NCBI RefSeq assembly: GCF_958298935.1
Contig: NC_084934.1
Span: forward strand, 4,652,501 to 4,716,500
Origin: Phragmites australis
Lineage: Eukaryota; Streptophyta; Magnoliopsida; Poales; Poaceae
Length of the DNA: 64,000 nucleotides
Direction of reading: 5' to 3'
Shown: positions 1 through 10,019 of the stretch, one piece after another
How positions within the stretch are numbered: the stretch's first letter is position 1
Layout: each line of letters begins with the position of its first letter
Program-made: the position numbers and the translations under genes
Notes under the pieces: generated by a model
The model's input: the letters and a program-made list of their open reading frames with translations, nothing else
Database searches by the model: none
What the model was told of the DNA's origin: nothing

Positions 1-2243
1 GAAGCTGCCGGAGTTCGACGCCCAGGGGCTCATCGACCGGCCGAGGAGCTGGAGCCCCGAGGCCCCCGAGCTCCCTGGGCTGGACGAGGTGGCCAGCGAG
101 GAGGCTGCGAGCAGCCCGGTGTGGGCCGGTGGCCCGGGCGTCGCGTGCAGCGAGCCGCAAGCCAGCGGTAGAGCCGTTGCGAGAAGCAGCCGACGCACCG
201 GAGAAGAGGGCACCGCCGACAGCGCAGCGATGATGGCGCCGGGAGACCGGGCGAAGCGCCCTCGAATCTACATCCTCGTGTCGGATTCCCCGCCGTCGCC
301 ATCGGCGGTGGCGGCGTTCCCGGCCCTGGAGCTGCGCCTTGTGAGGATGGGGCCTGACTCGGCACCTGGAGATCGCGCGGCGGCCCCGCCGAGCCCCTGA
401 CGAAAGAGGCGGCGGGAGGATTCCGGGTCGGCACTGCCGGACCCGGAGTTCAAGCTCCCGGCGGCCAAATGGCAGTATCGGGGAACTACGACCGCGTAAG
501 TTTCATTCTTTGCTTTTTCTTGGGCACTCTTCACCCGAACTAGATTTCGGTTTTGACCTTCGCCTATCTCCTGCAAGCCACCCACGGGTGCCGCCGAGGG
601 CGAAGGAGCGTCGGCGCTGGTGCCAGATTCAAGCCCGCTGGTCGAGCCAAGGCAGGCGGACGCAGCGATGGCGGGGGGGCCAGCGGACGCGGCGGCCAAG
701 GGGAGGACGGTGGAAGCGGCGTCTGGGGGGAGGACGGAGCTGTCGCCCGAACCCTCGGCGCCGGTGGAACCTACCTCGGGCGTGCAGAGCCCGGGGCGGA
801 TGATGGCGGAAGCAGCGGCCTTGCCGGGGCCGGCGGATGCGGCGGCCGAGGCGGGAACACGGCCGTCGCCCGAGCGCCCGGCGCTGGTCGAACCTACCCC
901 GGGCGTGCCGAGCCCGGGGCGGATGATCGTGTGGTGACCCTTGGGGACCCCGAACCCCCCGGAGGCGGATCACGGGGAAACCAGCGCTCCACCGGCACTC
1001 GGCCGGCCTGTCGACCCCTTCCTGGCCGCGATCGAGAGCGTCTAGGCGGCGGTCGAGCGGCTGGGCGCGGCGGTGGACGCAAAGGAGGGACAGCTTGAAG
1101 CGGAGCGTGCCCGGCTGAACTTGGAGAGGGCACAGCTTGAGAGCGCCCGGGAAGAGGCCCGCGCGGCGGCTGCGTGAGAGCAGAAGCTTTTGGAAGATAC
1201 CCGCGCGGAGGTCGCGCGGGAGCGGGAGAGTTTGAAGACCGCCCGCGCCGAAGCCACGCGGGAGCGAGAAGACTCCGCCCGCCTGGCTGAGGCGTCGCGG
1301 CAGCAGGCTGCTGAGGCCCTTGCCAGGGAGGCGCAGGCGCGGGAACGGGAGGAGGCGGTCGCCGGCCGCGAGAAGGCGGCGGAGGACCTCCGGGCTGAGC
1401 TAACCCATCGAGAGGGCGAGGCCGATCAGACGCGCGCCAGCCTCCAACGTTGGAAGGATGAGCTCTAGAGAACAGACGGAGATGTCTGACGGTGGGAGGA
1501 GGACGTCTCCATCCGGGAGGTCGACAACGAGATCATGGCGGCGGAGCTGGGCACCCGGGAAGACTCGTTGACCCGCCGGGAGGGGGAGGCTACCGCGGCG
1601 GCGGTGGCTGTTGCCGCCAGGGAGGAGGAGAACGCTAAACACGAGGCAGAGCTGACCGCCCGTGAGCGCGCTTTGTCCGAACTGGTGGCGCGGACGAAGC
1701 AAGCCACCGGCCTGGCAACCGACGTCGGCTCTTCTAGCGCGGCCGAGGGCCAGGGACTCGAGGAGCAGCTGTAGGCCGCGAAGGAGAAGCTCGAGGCTGC
1801 CTTTTTTCTCGCGGGTCAACTTGCAGTAGATGTTGGAGGACGTACTCCGGCGGATGCGGCGGGCCATGGAGATGGCCGGCCTTGGGCGACTCATCGCGGA
1901 CAAGAAAAGCGATGGCCCCGGACGACAAGTCCTGGGGCTTCAACAAGTCTGCGAGCGCCTCGAGGAGCTGCCCTGGGCCGTCCAGGAGCTCGCCGCCCGG
2001 GAAGGACGCGGCTTGGCCCAAGTAGTGGCCGAGCACGTCCTGGCCTGCTACCGGAGCAGAGACTCGAACTTCCCACTGGAGCCAGCGTGGGAAGGAGTGG
2101 TCGAAGCCGAGGGAGAGGCCGCCCGGGAAGCAGTTCAGAGCACCGCTGTCGAGGTGGCGGCCGGCTTCAGGCGGGAAGTGCCGCCGCCGCCAGCCCCCGG
2201 GGATGGCCAAGACGACTCCGATGCCGACTCTGCCTCCGATTAG
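1..2243 (+). pseudogene. Antisense gene of the Tat element (Transposase_28 / 'putative gypsy type transposon' family), broken
   Basis: The reading runs opposite to gag-pol. It starts mid-protein at base 1 with a KLPEFDAQGLIDRPRSWSPE-type segment, continues through an acidic/Pro region, and then a long Ala/Arg/Glu-rich coiled coil (about 1090-1800, many AREREE and AAEAL heptads). It ends with a conserved-looking tail (ERLEELPWAVQELAAREG..., then an acidic C-terminus and stop at 2241-2243). An intron is likely at about 496-577 (GTAAGT donor, CTGCAAG acceptor). This matches the antisense ORF of Tat-lineage grass elements, whose function is unknown. It is dead here: several frame changes and stops, including TAG at 1043-1045, 1466-1468 and 1772-1774. 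The N-terminus lies outside the window. Confidence 0.72.
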
Positions 2244-3920
2244 GCTTTTGTAGTAGTTTCCTCTTCTTTTATTTTTGTCTTGGCTGGATGTAAATATGGG
2301 AGTGATCCCTTAGAAATGCTTGTATTTTCCTTGTGAATATAATGGAAGCTTTTCTTTGGGCTCGCAGCTCCGGTGCTCTTGAGTATTTAGCGTTTCTTCT
2401 GATGTTTTGCCTTGAAGCCCCGGGGAGTACTCAGTCGGGCCGTTCCCAACCTTTCCGTCCTCGGGAACGAAGTCGTCCTGATCGTCTTTCTTGGCGCGTT
2501 CAGCCCCCGAGCCCTCGCGAGTCCGCATCGACTAAGTCAATAGACAAAGACACGAGCTTCCTTACTCGGGAGATGGATCGATCCAGCACGGAACACGCCT
2601 TGACCGGTGAACATTTTTTCACCTTGCGACCACTCAGCCAGCAGACCGGAGACACACACGGGAGGGAATGCAACCAAGAGTCCCCATGGTTCGGTGGTGC
2701 CCGGGCTTAAGACGGACCGAACCAAGCACCGACAGCCCACCCCTGAGGCCTAGGCTCCGGACTACTCGAGTGGCTCGAGCGATAGGATTACCCAGGGCAC
2801 CCAGGGACTCGGTAGTGCTCGGGGCCCTTAAAAGCGGACCGAACACTACGACCACCATGAAAGACTTCGGTCGGACATTACCGCGCGTACGGTACACCTT
2901 TCTACGAACCGTTCTGTCGTTCTAGGAAAAAGTAGACACACGGTAGGGTTTTGTGCGCGAGGAGATCATCTCACCGGCATATTAGAATACGAGGGCCCCC
3001 CGAGGATGACTCGGGAACAAAATAGTATTGAACATAAATTCATTTGAATTTAATCACTCACCAGACAGCTGTCGGCCTTTCGGCCGGTCGATCCAGGAGG
3101 AGCGTGCGCTCCGAGCTCGGGGTGCCCGGGGGCTTGGTTCCTTCAGCCGGGGCGCCCGAGCGTCAAGGGGCACGCGAGGAGCCCGGGGTCGGGTGATCTC
3201 AACCACTCATGCCTAAGCGGTAGGATCACCCGAGGACCCTTGGGGCTGATCAGCGACCTGGGCATCGAGGCCCTCGCGGTCGAGCTGCTTTTGCTTTGAT
3301 TGTCGACCTGTGACTTAAGAGGGAATAGGGAATTTCTTTGCTTGGTGCGCTCTGTTAGTGCGGTACTTGTTATAGACTGCTCTCGTTTTCGACCCGAGAC
3401 CTCTTGAATACCCAGACCGGCGGACAAGAGCAGGCAGAAGGCATAACCCAGAGGTCCTATGGTTCGGTGGAGCCCGGGTATGACAGACCAGACCGAGCAC
3501 CGACAGCCTGCCTTTGGGGCCTGAGCTCCGGACTACTCGAGCGGCTCGAGCGATAGGATTACCCAGAGCACCCAAGGACTCGGTAGTGCCCGGAGATCAG
3601 CCAGGACACCGAACACCACAGCCTACCACATCGGACGTAAGCCAGCAGCAGATGCCCGCGTGTATACCGATCGGGATTCTTTTATCAGCGGGGAAAATGA
3701 GAGAGCGAACTTTTCTCGCACAATCGAGCATCTCACCAGACAGATTAAAACATACGAAATCCAGAAGAGCTAAATTGACATACGATTGCACATTAACATT
3801 TACACTGAATTGACAAATTTTACAAGGTTGGGTGACTTACCCAGCTAGTGATAGCCCCCGATCAACTTGGGTGGGGGCGAAGCCTTCGGCCTGGTTGACC
3901 TGAGCCGCGAGCATGGCCGT
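2244..3920. repeat. Non-coding Tat spacer with a dispersed direct repeat of about 185 bp (2671-2860 and 3443-3625)
   Basis: No convincing gene lies between the antisense gene and integrase. Two segments are clearly the same sequence. Both carry ATGGTTCGGTGG, a run of ACCGACAGCC, then CCGGACTACTCGAG, GGCTCGAGCGATAGGATTAC and GACTCGGTAGTGC in the same order, about 770 bp apart. A shorter partial copy (CGGTAGGATCACCCGAGGA) lies at about 3219-3237. The short ORFs across this stretch are not conserved between the two repeat copies and are not called. Confidence 0.75.
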
Positions 3921-5501
3921 CTACGGGTAGAACCTGCGCAGGTGCTCGATGTTCCATGGGTTGGGAAGCGGCTGCCCATCTTCTGCTGCCAACCTGAAAG
4001 AACCTTCTCGCGGGATCCCGATCACGGTGAAGGGACCTTCCCACATGGGGGACAGCTTATTCTTTCCTTTGCACGACTGGACGCGTCGGAGAACTAGATC
4101 CCCAACCTCAAAGGACCGTGCCCGGACATGGCGCTGGTGATAGCACCGCAAGCTTTGCTGGTACCGAGCCGCCCGGACGGCGGCACGCCGCCGGCGCTCC
4201 TCCAGGTAATCAACGTCGTCGCGCCTCTGCTGCTCTTGTTCGCCTTCTGAATAGGCATGCACCCGAGGGGAGCCTAGGGTGAGCTCGGAGGGGAGGACCA
4301 CCTCAGCGCCGTAGACAAGGAAGAATGGAGTCTCCCCGGTGGCGCGGCTTGTCGTGGTCCGATTAGCCCATAGCACGGCGGGCAGCTCGTCCACCCATCC
4401 CTTCCCGTGCTTTGCGAGCACGTCATAGGTCCGGGTTTTGAGGCCTTTCAGTATCTCCGCGTTGGCGCGCTCAACTTGCCCGTTACTCCGAGGATGAGCG
4501 ACGGAGGCGAAGCAGAGCTTGATGCCGAGGTCTTCGCAGTAGTCCCCGAACAGGGCACTCGTGAACTGGGTGCCATTGTCGGTGATGATCCGTTTTGGGA
4601 CACCGAAGCGACTGGTGATGCCGCGGATAAACTGGAGCACCGTGTTCTTGGTCACCTTGATGACTGGGACCGCCTCCGGCCACTTGGTGAACTTGTCGAT
4701 GGCGACGTAGAGGTACTCATAGCCCCCGATTGCTCGGGGGAATGGACCCAGAATGTCCAACCCCCAGACCGTGAAAGGCCATGACAGGGGGATGGTGTGA
4801 AGAGCCTGAGCTGGCTGGTGAATCTGCTTTGCATGGAACTGGCACGCCCTGCAGCGCCGAACCAGCTCGGAAGCATCCTGGAGAGCTGTAGGCCAGTAGA
4901 AACCTTGCCGGAAGGCCTTCCCGACCAGCGTGCAGAATAATGAATGGCCACCGCACTCGCCCTCGTGGATCTCAGCGAGAAGCTCGCCGCCTTCTGCCCG
5001 GGAGATGCATTTCAGGAGGACACCTCCTGCGCTACGCCGGTAGAGATCCCCATCTACTATGGCATAGCGTTTGGACTGCCGAGCAACTCTTTCGGCAGAC
5101 GCCGAATCCCCGGGAAGGGACTTTAACTTCAAGTACCCTCGGATGTCGTCCATCCACGAGGCATCTTGAGAACATTCAGCAAGTGCAGTGCACTCGCCGG
5201 ACGGCGGCACCCTGACGGGGCTTCCCACTGAGGGCACGGCCGGGGTCCCCTGAATTGGGTTCGAGGTTTCCCCTTCGTCCTGTTCGGCAGGCAGGACGGA
5301 AAGCCGTGTGAGTCTTTCTTCAAAGACTCCGGCAGGGACGCGCGCACGGGAGCAGGCCAGGCGGGAGAGCTCGTCGGCCAGAGCGTTGTCACGGCGAGGG
5401 ATGTACCGCAACTCAAGGCCATCGAAGCGCTTCTCCAGCTTCCTGACTGCTGCCACGTACGTCGCCATTTGAGGATCCGTGCACTGGTACTCTTTGGACA
5501 C
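3921..5501 (-). CDS. Integrase with the C-terminal part of the second RNase H (Tat element)
   Basis: The 526-residue open stretch begins inside RNase H (residues 1-50, RRDNALADELSRLA) and continues into integrase. The HHCC zinc site is visible (H179, H186, C217, C220). The catalytic core has D249 in the WGLDILGPF segment, D308 in ITDNGTQF and E344 in NGQVERANAEI, the expected DDE triad. The C-terminal part (GDLVLRRVQS, WEGPFTVI) is the usual gypsy integrase tail, ends at NIEHLRRFYP, and has no chromodomain. The family role is insertion of the cDNA into the genome. The true polyprotein start is far upstream. This stretch is cut off from RNase H by a TAG at 5502-5504, so the first codon given is only the first after that stop (a GTG). 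Confidence 0.9.
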   Translation of the reverse strand: MSKEYQCTDPQMATYVAAVRKLEKRFDGLELRYIPRRDNALADELSRLACSRARVPAGVFEERLTRLSVLPAEQDEGETSNPIQGTPAVPSVGSPVRVPPSGECTALAECSQDASWMDDIRGYLKLKSLPGDSASAERVARQSKRYAIVDGDLYRRSAGGVLLKCISRAEGGELLAEIHEGECGGHSLFCTLVGKAFRQGFYWPTALQDASELVRRCRACQFHAKQIHQPAQALHTIPLSWPFTVWGLDILGPFPRAIGGYEYLYVAIDKFTKWPEAVPVIKVTKNTVLQFIRGITSRFGVPKRIITDNGTQFTSALFGDYCEDLGIKLCFASVAHPRSNGQVERANAEILKGLKTRTYDVLAKHGKGWVDELPAVLWANRTTTSRATGETPFFLVYGAEVVLPSELTLGSPRVHAYSEGEQEQQRRDDVDYLEERRRRAAVRAARYQQSLRCYHQRHVRARSFEVGDLVLRRVQSCKGKNKLSPMWEGPFTVIGIPREGSFRLAAEDGQPLPNPWNIEHLRRFYP

Positions 5502-5504
5502 CTA

Positions 5505-6067
5505 GTTGATCACCAGCTGGGAGTCTCCTTTGACCAGGAGGCAACGAATCTCGAGCCCCACCGCAGCTCGGAGGCCGGCGATGAGGCCTTCATATTCCGC
5601 CATGTTGTTGGATGCGCGGAACTGCAGCTGCACAACGTACCGGAGTTCTTCACCCGTTGGGGAGGTGAGAACCACTCCGGCCCCCGCGCCTTTTAGCGTG
5701 AGGGAACCGTCGAAGTGCATGACCCAGTATCCGGGCGCGCCGTGCCCGGGATACGCAGAAATCTCTTCTGGGACGACCTCGGGGATGGGTGTCCACTCTG
5801 CCACGAAGTCGGAGAGCGTCTGGCTTTTGATCGCCTGACAAAGTGCAGGTCGAACTCCGCTAGCTCCACCGCCCACTTGACAACTCGCCCGGTGCCTTCT
5901 CGGTTCCGGAGGATGGGTCCCAGCGGATACGTGGTAACCACCGAGACCTTGTGCGCTTGAAAGTAATGGCGCAGCTTCCGGGAAGCGATGAGCACAGCGT
6001 AGAGCAGCTTCTGAGCCTGGGGATACCTTGCTTTGGCCTCCCGGAGGACTTCACTGATGAAGTACAC
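5505..6067 (-). pseudogene. RNase H region of the Tat element, with a frameshift and flanking stops
   Basis: Two reading frames join here. From 6067 the original RT frame reads the end of the retroviral-type RNase H ([20 protein letters not shown], then [15 protein letters not shown]). Near 5840 the homology moves to another frame carrying a complete second RNase H start ([44 protein letters not shown]). The DGS, AEYE and GDS blocks correspond to the first three acidic catalytic positions of the RVT_3 type. The stop at 5502-5504 (TAG) is followed directly by the rest of the domain. The upstream stop at 6071-6073 is TGA. Possession of both RNase H types is a known Tat feature. Confidence 0.85.
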
Positions 6068-6070
6068 CGG

Positions 6071-7402
6071 TCATTGTACCCGGTGGGCCCGGGTGGCGGC
6101 TTCACCTAAGGGGCTGTTACAGCCCCCAAGCTCGGCGGCGTGGTCGGGGTTGGCCGGGTGCCCGAGCTCGACTCCCTGGTCAGGAGGAGTAGAGTGCTCG
6201 GACTCGACCCCTTGCTCAGGGGGAGCTAAGTGCTCGGGCTCGACCCCCTGCTCGGGGGGAGCCAAGTGCTCGGGCTCGACCCCCTGCCCGGGGGGAGCCG
6301 CGAGGACTGGGGAGTGCCCGGGGGCGGCCGGGAGCTGGGATCCAGCAGCTGGCCCCGCGCACTCGTCGTGCTCCACCACCAACACCATGCTTACGACCTG
6401 AGGAGTGGCCGATATGTAGAGCAGTAGGGGCTCGCCTTCGGAGGGAGCCACCAGCACGGGTGGTGAGGTGAGGTACTTCTTCAGATCGCGGAGGGCCTGT
6501 TCGGCCTCCGGCGTCCAGTCAAAACGACCGGTCTTCTTCAGAAGCTTGAAGAGGGGGAGCCCTCGCTCCCCGAGCTTGGAGATGAAGCACCCGAGGGCCG
6601 CCATACAGCCGGCGAGACGCTGGACCTCTTTGAGTCGAGCCGGGGGTCGCATCTGCTCGATGGCCTGGATCTTCTCTGGATTGGCCTCGATTCCTCGGCC
6701 GGAAACCAAGAAACCGAGGAGCTTGCCCGCCGGCACCCCGAAGACACACTTCTCGGGGTTGAGCTTGAGGCGGGTGGTGCGGAGACTGTTGAAAGTCTCG
6801 GCAAGGTCCTCGAGCAGGGTGGCGCGGTCTCGGGACTTGACCACGAGATCGTCGATGTAGGCCTCGACGTTGCGGTCAACCTGCGAATCAAGGGTAATGC
6901 GAATGGCGCGCTGGAAAGAAGACCCAGCATTGCGCAAACCAAAAGGCATCGACGTATAATAGTAAGTCCCCACCGGGGTGGTCAAAGCAGTTTTTTCTTC
7001 GTCCTTAATAGCCATGCGGATCTGGTGATACCCAGAGTTTGCATCTAAAAAACATAAAAGATCGCATCCCGCGGTTGCATCTACAATTTGATCAATGCGG
7101 GGCAAGGGAAAAGGATCTTTAGGGTAAGCCTTATTTAGGTTGGTGTAGTCCACACACATGCGGAGCTTGCCGTTGGCCTTCGGGACGATGACTGGATTTG
7201 CCAGGCAGTCGGGGAGGAGGACCTCTCGGATAAATCCGGCGTCAAGGAGCTTGTTGACCTGCTCCCGGATGAACTCCTGGCGCTCAGGCGCCTGCCGCCG
7301 GACCTTCTGCTTCACCGGGCGGGCGTCCGAGCGCACCGCCAAGTGATGCTCGATCACCTCCCTGGGGATCCCGGGCATGTCGGATGGTTGCCATGGGAAC
7401 AC
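6071..7402 (-). CDS. Reverse transcriptase and start of RNase H (Tat element)
   Basis: The stretch begins at the pre-RT segment (QPSDMPGIPREVIEHHL) and reads the full RT palm: KANGKLRMCVDYTNLNKAYP, FLDANSGYHQI and the catalytic YIDD at residues 182-185, followed by LLGFLVSGRGIEANPEK and the connection region. The retroviral-type RNase H begins at about residue 330 (LLLYISATPQVVSMVLVVE). It is then interrupted by a Pro/Glu-rich linker of about 70 residues containing a 12-residue tandem repeat (PPEQGVEPEHLA type, four imperfect units, DNA about 6150-6310). It ends at the TGA at 6071-6073. Upstream, the same frame continues to about 7485 but has a TAG at about 7442 and loses register with gag-protease, so this polyprotein could not be made in one piece. 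Confidence 0.9.
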   Translation of the reverse strand: MFPWQPSDMPGIPREVIEHHLAVRSDARPVKQKVRRQAPERQEFIREQVNKLLDAGFIREVLLPDCLANPVIVPKANGKLRMCVDYTNLNKAYPKDPFPLPRIDQIVDATAGCDLLCFLDANSGYHQIRMAIKDEEKTALTTPVGTYYYTSMPFGLRNAGSSFQRAIRITLDSQVDRNVEAYIDDLVVKSRDRATLLEDLAETFNSLRTTRLKLNPEKCVFGVPAGKLLGFLVSGRGIEANPEKIQAIEQMRPPARLKEVQRLAGCMAALGCFISKLGERGLPLFKLLKKTGRFDWTPEAEQALRDLKKYLTSPPVLVAPSEGEPLLLYISATPQVVSMVLVVEHDECAGPAAGSQLPAAPGHSPVLAAPPGQGVEPEHLAPPEQGVEPEHLAPPEQGVESEHSTPPDQGVELGHPANPDHAAELGGCNSPLGEAATRAHRVQ

Positions 7403-9954
7403 ATCTGCGTTAGCCCGGAGGAAGGTGACGAGCGCGCTTTCCTATTTGCTGCCCAGGTCACCGCCGATCCAGACGACCTGGGTAGCACCTTCGCCACCAC
7501 GACCTCCTTCGTAGGAACAGAGGCGTCGGCGGCGAGTCGGGGTTTGGATGAAGAGGGTCCCGGGCCCCCTGTGCAGCCTTCGACCTCGGCCTGCGCAGAA
7601 ACCAGAGCCATGTACGACTGCTCGGCGCAGGAGACGGTGCCGCCGGAGTCGGCAATCACGGAGATGGGGCCTGCTGGGCCCGGCATCTTAACCGTGAGAT
7701 ACGCATAATGCACGGCAATCATGAATTTGGCGAGCGCCGGATGCCCGAGGATGGCATTGTAGGGGAGGGGGAGCTCCGCGACGTCGAAGAGGACGTTCTC
7801 CGTGCGGAAGTTGTCCCGACTCCCAAAGGTCATGGGTAGCTCGACCTGCCCGAGGGGCAGGGAGTGCCCGGGTGTTACTCCGTAGAATGGGAGCGACGGC
7901 CTTAGGTGCTTGGAGGACACCTGCATCTTTTCAAAAGCCTCCTTGGAGAGGAGGTTGAGGCCTGCACCCCCATCGATCAGCACTCTGCCGACCTTGACAT
8001 TGCAGATGGTGGGGGACACTACCAGGGGTAGTCGCCCCACGGCTGCAGTGCTCGCGGGGTGGTCGGCCATGCTGAACGTGATCGGGGCGTCCGACCACCT
8101 TAGGGGCCTGGCGGCTTCCTCGCTCGGGGTTGCCGAGCACACCTCGCGCTGCATGACCTTGATGCCACGGCACGAGGAAGGCGTGTAGGCGCCACCGTTG
8201 ATGAAGGCGACGGTATGCTCGGGCTCCTGGAAGCTGAGCTCGGTGTTGCCGGGGGCGGCCTCAGCATCGCCTCCCCCGCGGGACTCGTCGCGCTCCCTCT
8301 GGCGTTGCTCGATGAGACCTTTGACCGTACGATACTCCGTGAGATCGTGCCATCTGGTCTGGTGTATGGGGCACCATTTGCCTGGCTCGGGCCCCGCGGG
8401 AGCGGGGACCCTCGCTGGAGCAGGAGCCCGGCCGGGTGCCGGGGCTCTTGCGGGAGCCGGTGCCCTAGCTGGTGCCGGGGCCCTTGCGGGTGTGGGCCGT
8501 CTGTCAGCGACCGCCCGGCGTTCTTGCCGGCGGTCGGGCTCTTGGGGCGACCTATGGGCGGGGCCCCGGGCCGGTTCGACAGGAGCGGCTTCATGCTTTC
8601 TTCTCTTCTTCTTTTCCCGCCTGTCGGAACGGGAAGAACTTGGCTGGTCGACGGTGGGGCGCGGAGCATGCCACGCCCGGGCCTCCGCCGCCTTGGCGCA
8701 CTTATCGGCCAGTGCGAAGAGTTCCGTAGTGGTTTCAAGTTTGTGCGTACCTAGCTTTTCGAGCATCCTCTCGTCGCGGACGCCCTGTCGGAAGGCGACG
8801 ATGACAGCGTGGGGGGCTATCCGCGGGATGGTGTTGCGGACCTGGCTGAAGCGCTGAATAAAGCGCCGCAGTGTCTCCCCCTCCTGTTGCTTGACGGCGT
8901 GGAGGTCGCACTCCAAACCGGGGCGCGTGAATGTGCTCTGAAAATTAGCCACAAACTGGTGGTAGAGGTCATCCCAGGAGCTAACTGACCCTGGGGGTAA
9001 GTTCATGAGCCAAGAACGGGGAGAGCCCCTCAAGGCAACATGGAAATAATTTGCCATCACCTTTTCACTGCCCCCGGCCGCTTGGACGGCCGTAGTGTAG
9101 ATCTGGAGGAACTCGACGGGGTCGATGGACCCATCGTACTTCTCCGGCAGCTCAGGGCGGAACTTGGAGGGCCATTTGACCCGACGGAGTTCAGTGGTGA
9201 AGGCACGGCAACCGGTGCCGTACCCTGTGGCGCGGGCGGTAGTCCTTGGTGGCGAATAACGGCTAGCCGTGGATTCCTGGCGATCGTGGGCCGGAAAAGA
9301 GGAAGCCTGGTCCTCAGCCTTGGCCTCCTGCCGGGTTTCCCGCTGGCGCTCGAGGGTGACACGCGCATCTTCGTGGCCCCTCCGCTCGTTGAGACGCAAG
9401 CAGAGGTCCTGGGCTTCGAACGCGGCCATGGGGGCGGCGCTCCGCCTGGAGGCTCCCCAGCCCGTGCGAACGTTGCCCGTTGATGAGCCGGTTCTAGCAG
9501 TGCCACGCTGGGTGGTGGCGCGAGAACTCCCGGCCAGGACCTGGCGGCGAGCAGTGCCGACCAGGGCAGCGACGTCTTGGATCCAGCGGCCTTCCGGAGT
9601 GTTCGGCGTTGCCTGGACAGGCGGATGCCTGAGGAGAGCGTGCGTCGCAAGTAGCGTACTTCCGGGGCCGGCTTCGCCAAAGGCGAGCCTACGCCGCAGA
9701 GGCGCCCGGTGCTGTCCAGAGGCGGACCTGGCGGCCGGGGTTTCGACCACCTGATGGGGGTCGGACGGTGCACCGGTGGCGGCGGCGGCGGCCTTGCTGG
9801 GCCCAGCGCCCTGGTCCCCTTGGGAGGGGAACAACACGCATGTAGATAGCGGCTGCTGCTGGGACGCAGCCGCGACTGGGGCCTCCGGGACGTCGGGCAG
9901 CATTTCTTCACTGGAAGTGGAGCCAGAACGCTGGAGACGGTGCCCACCAGCCAT
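7354..9954 (-). CDS. Gag-protease polyprotein (Tat element)
   Basis: The 866-residue ORF starts at MAGGHRLQ, 46 bases inside the primer-binding site. Residues 1-240 are low-complexity. Residues of about 270-440 form the retrotransposon gag domain (VEFLQIYTTAVQAAGG, FHVALRGSPRSWLMNLPPGS, WDDLYHQFVANFQ, LRRFIQRFSQVRN). A Pro/Ala repeat (PAPARA units) follows, then a degenerate CPIHQTRWHDLTEYR nucleocapsid-type segment. The aspartic protease lies at about 690-800, with the active-site block VLIDGGAGLNLL and the closing block AILGHPALAKFM. The last 40 or so residues are out of register with RT, so a frameshift lies near 7480. Confidence 0.9.
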   Translation of the reverse strand: MAGGHRLQRSGSTSSEEMLPDVPEAPVAAASQQQPLSTCVLFPSQGDQGAGPSKAAAAATGAPSDPHQVVETPAARSASGQHRAPLRRRLAFGEAGPGSTLLATHALLRHPPVQATPNTPEGRWIQDVAALVGTARRQVLAGSSRATTQRGTARTGSSTGNVRTGWGASRRSAAPMAAFEAQDLCLRLNERRGHEDARVTLERQRETRQEAKAEDQASSFPAHDRQESTASRYSPPRTTARATGYGTGCRAFTTELRRVKWPSKFRPELPEKYDGSIDPVEFLQIYTTAVQAAGGSEKVMANYFHVALRGSPRSWLMNLPPGSVSSWDDLYHQFVANFQSTFTRPGLECDLHAVKQQEGETLRRFIQRFSQVRNTIPRIAPHAVIVAFRQGVRDERMLEKLGTHKLETTTELFALADKCAKAAEARAWHAPRPTVDQPSSSRSDRREKKKRRKHEAAPVEPARGPAHRSPQEPDRRQERRAVADRRPTPARAPAPARAPAPARAPAPGRAPAPARVPAPAGPEPGKWCPIHQTRWHDLTEYRTVKGLIEQRQRERDESRGGGDAEAAPGNTELSFQEPEHTVAFINGGAYTPSSCRGIKVMQREVCSATPSEEAARPLRWSDAPITFSMADHPASTAAVGRLPLVVSPTICNVKVGRVLIDGGAGLNLLSKEAFEKMQVSSKHLRPSLPFYGVTPGHSLPLGQVELPMTFGSRDNFRTENVLFDVAELPLPYNAILGHPALAKFMIAVHYAYLTVKMPGPAGPISVIADSGGTVSCAEQSYMALVSAQAEVEGCTGGPGPSSSKPRLAADASVPTKEVVVAKVLPRSSGSAVTWAANRKARSSPSSGLTQMCSHGNHPTCPGSPGR

Positions 9955-10000
9955 TTTTTCCTGTGGAAGAAAACAAAAGAACAGATTCAGGGATGTTCCC

Positions 10001-10017
10001 CCCTACCTGGCGCGCCA
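10001..10017 (-). other. Primer-binding site of the Tat element
   Basis: On the minus strand the sequence right after the LTR reads TGGCGCGCCAGGTAGGG. It starts with the TGG expected for pairing with a tRNA CCA end and lies two to three bases from the LTR. Position and TGG start support the call. I do not assign the tRNA. Confidence 0.7.
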
Positions 10018-10019
10018 GC

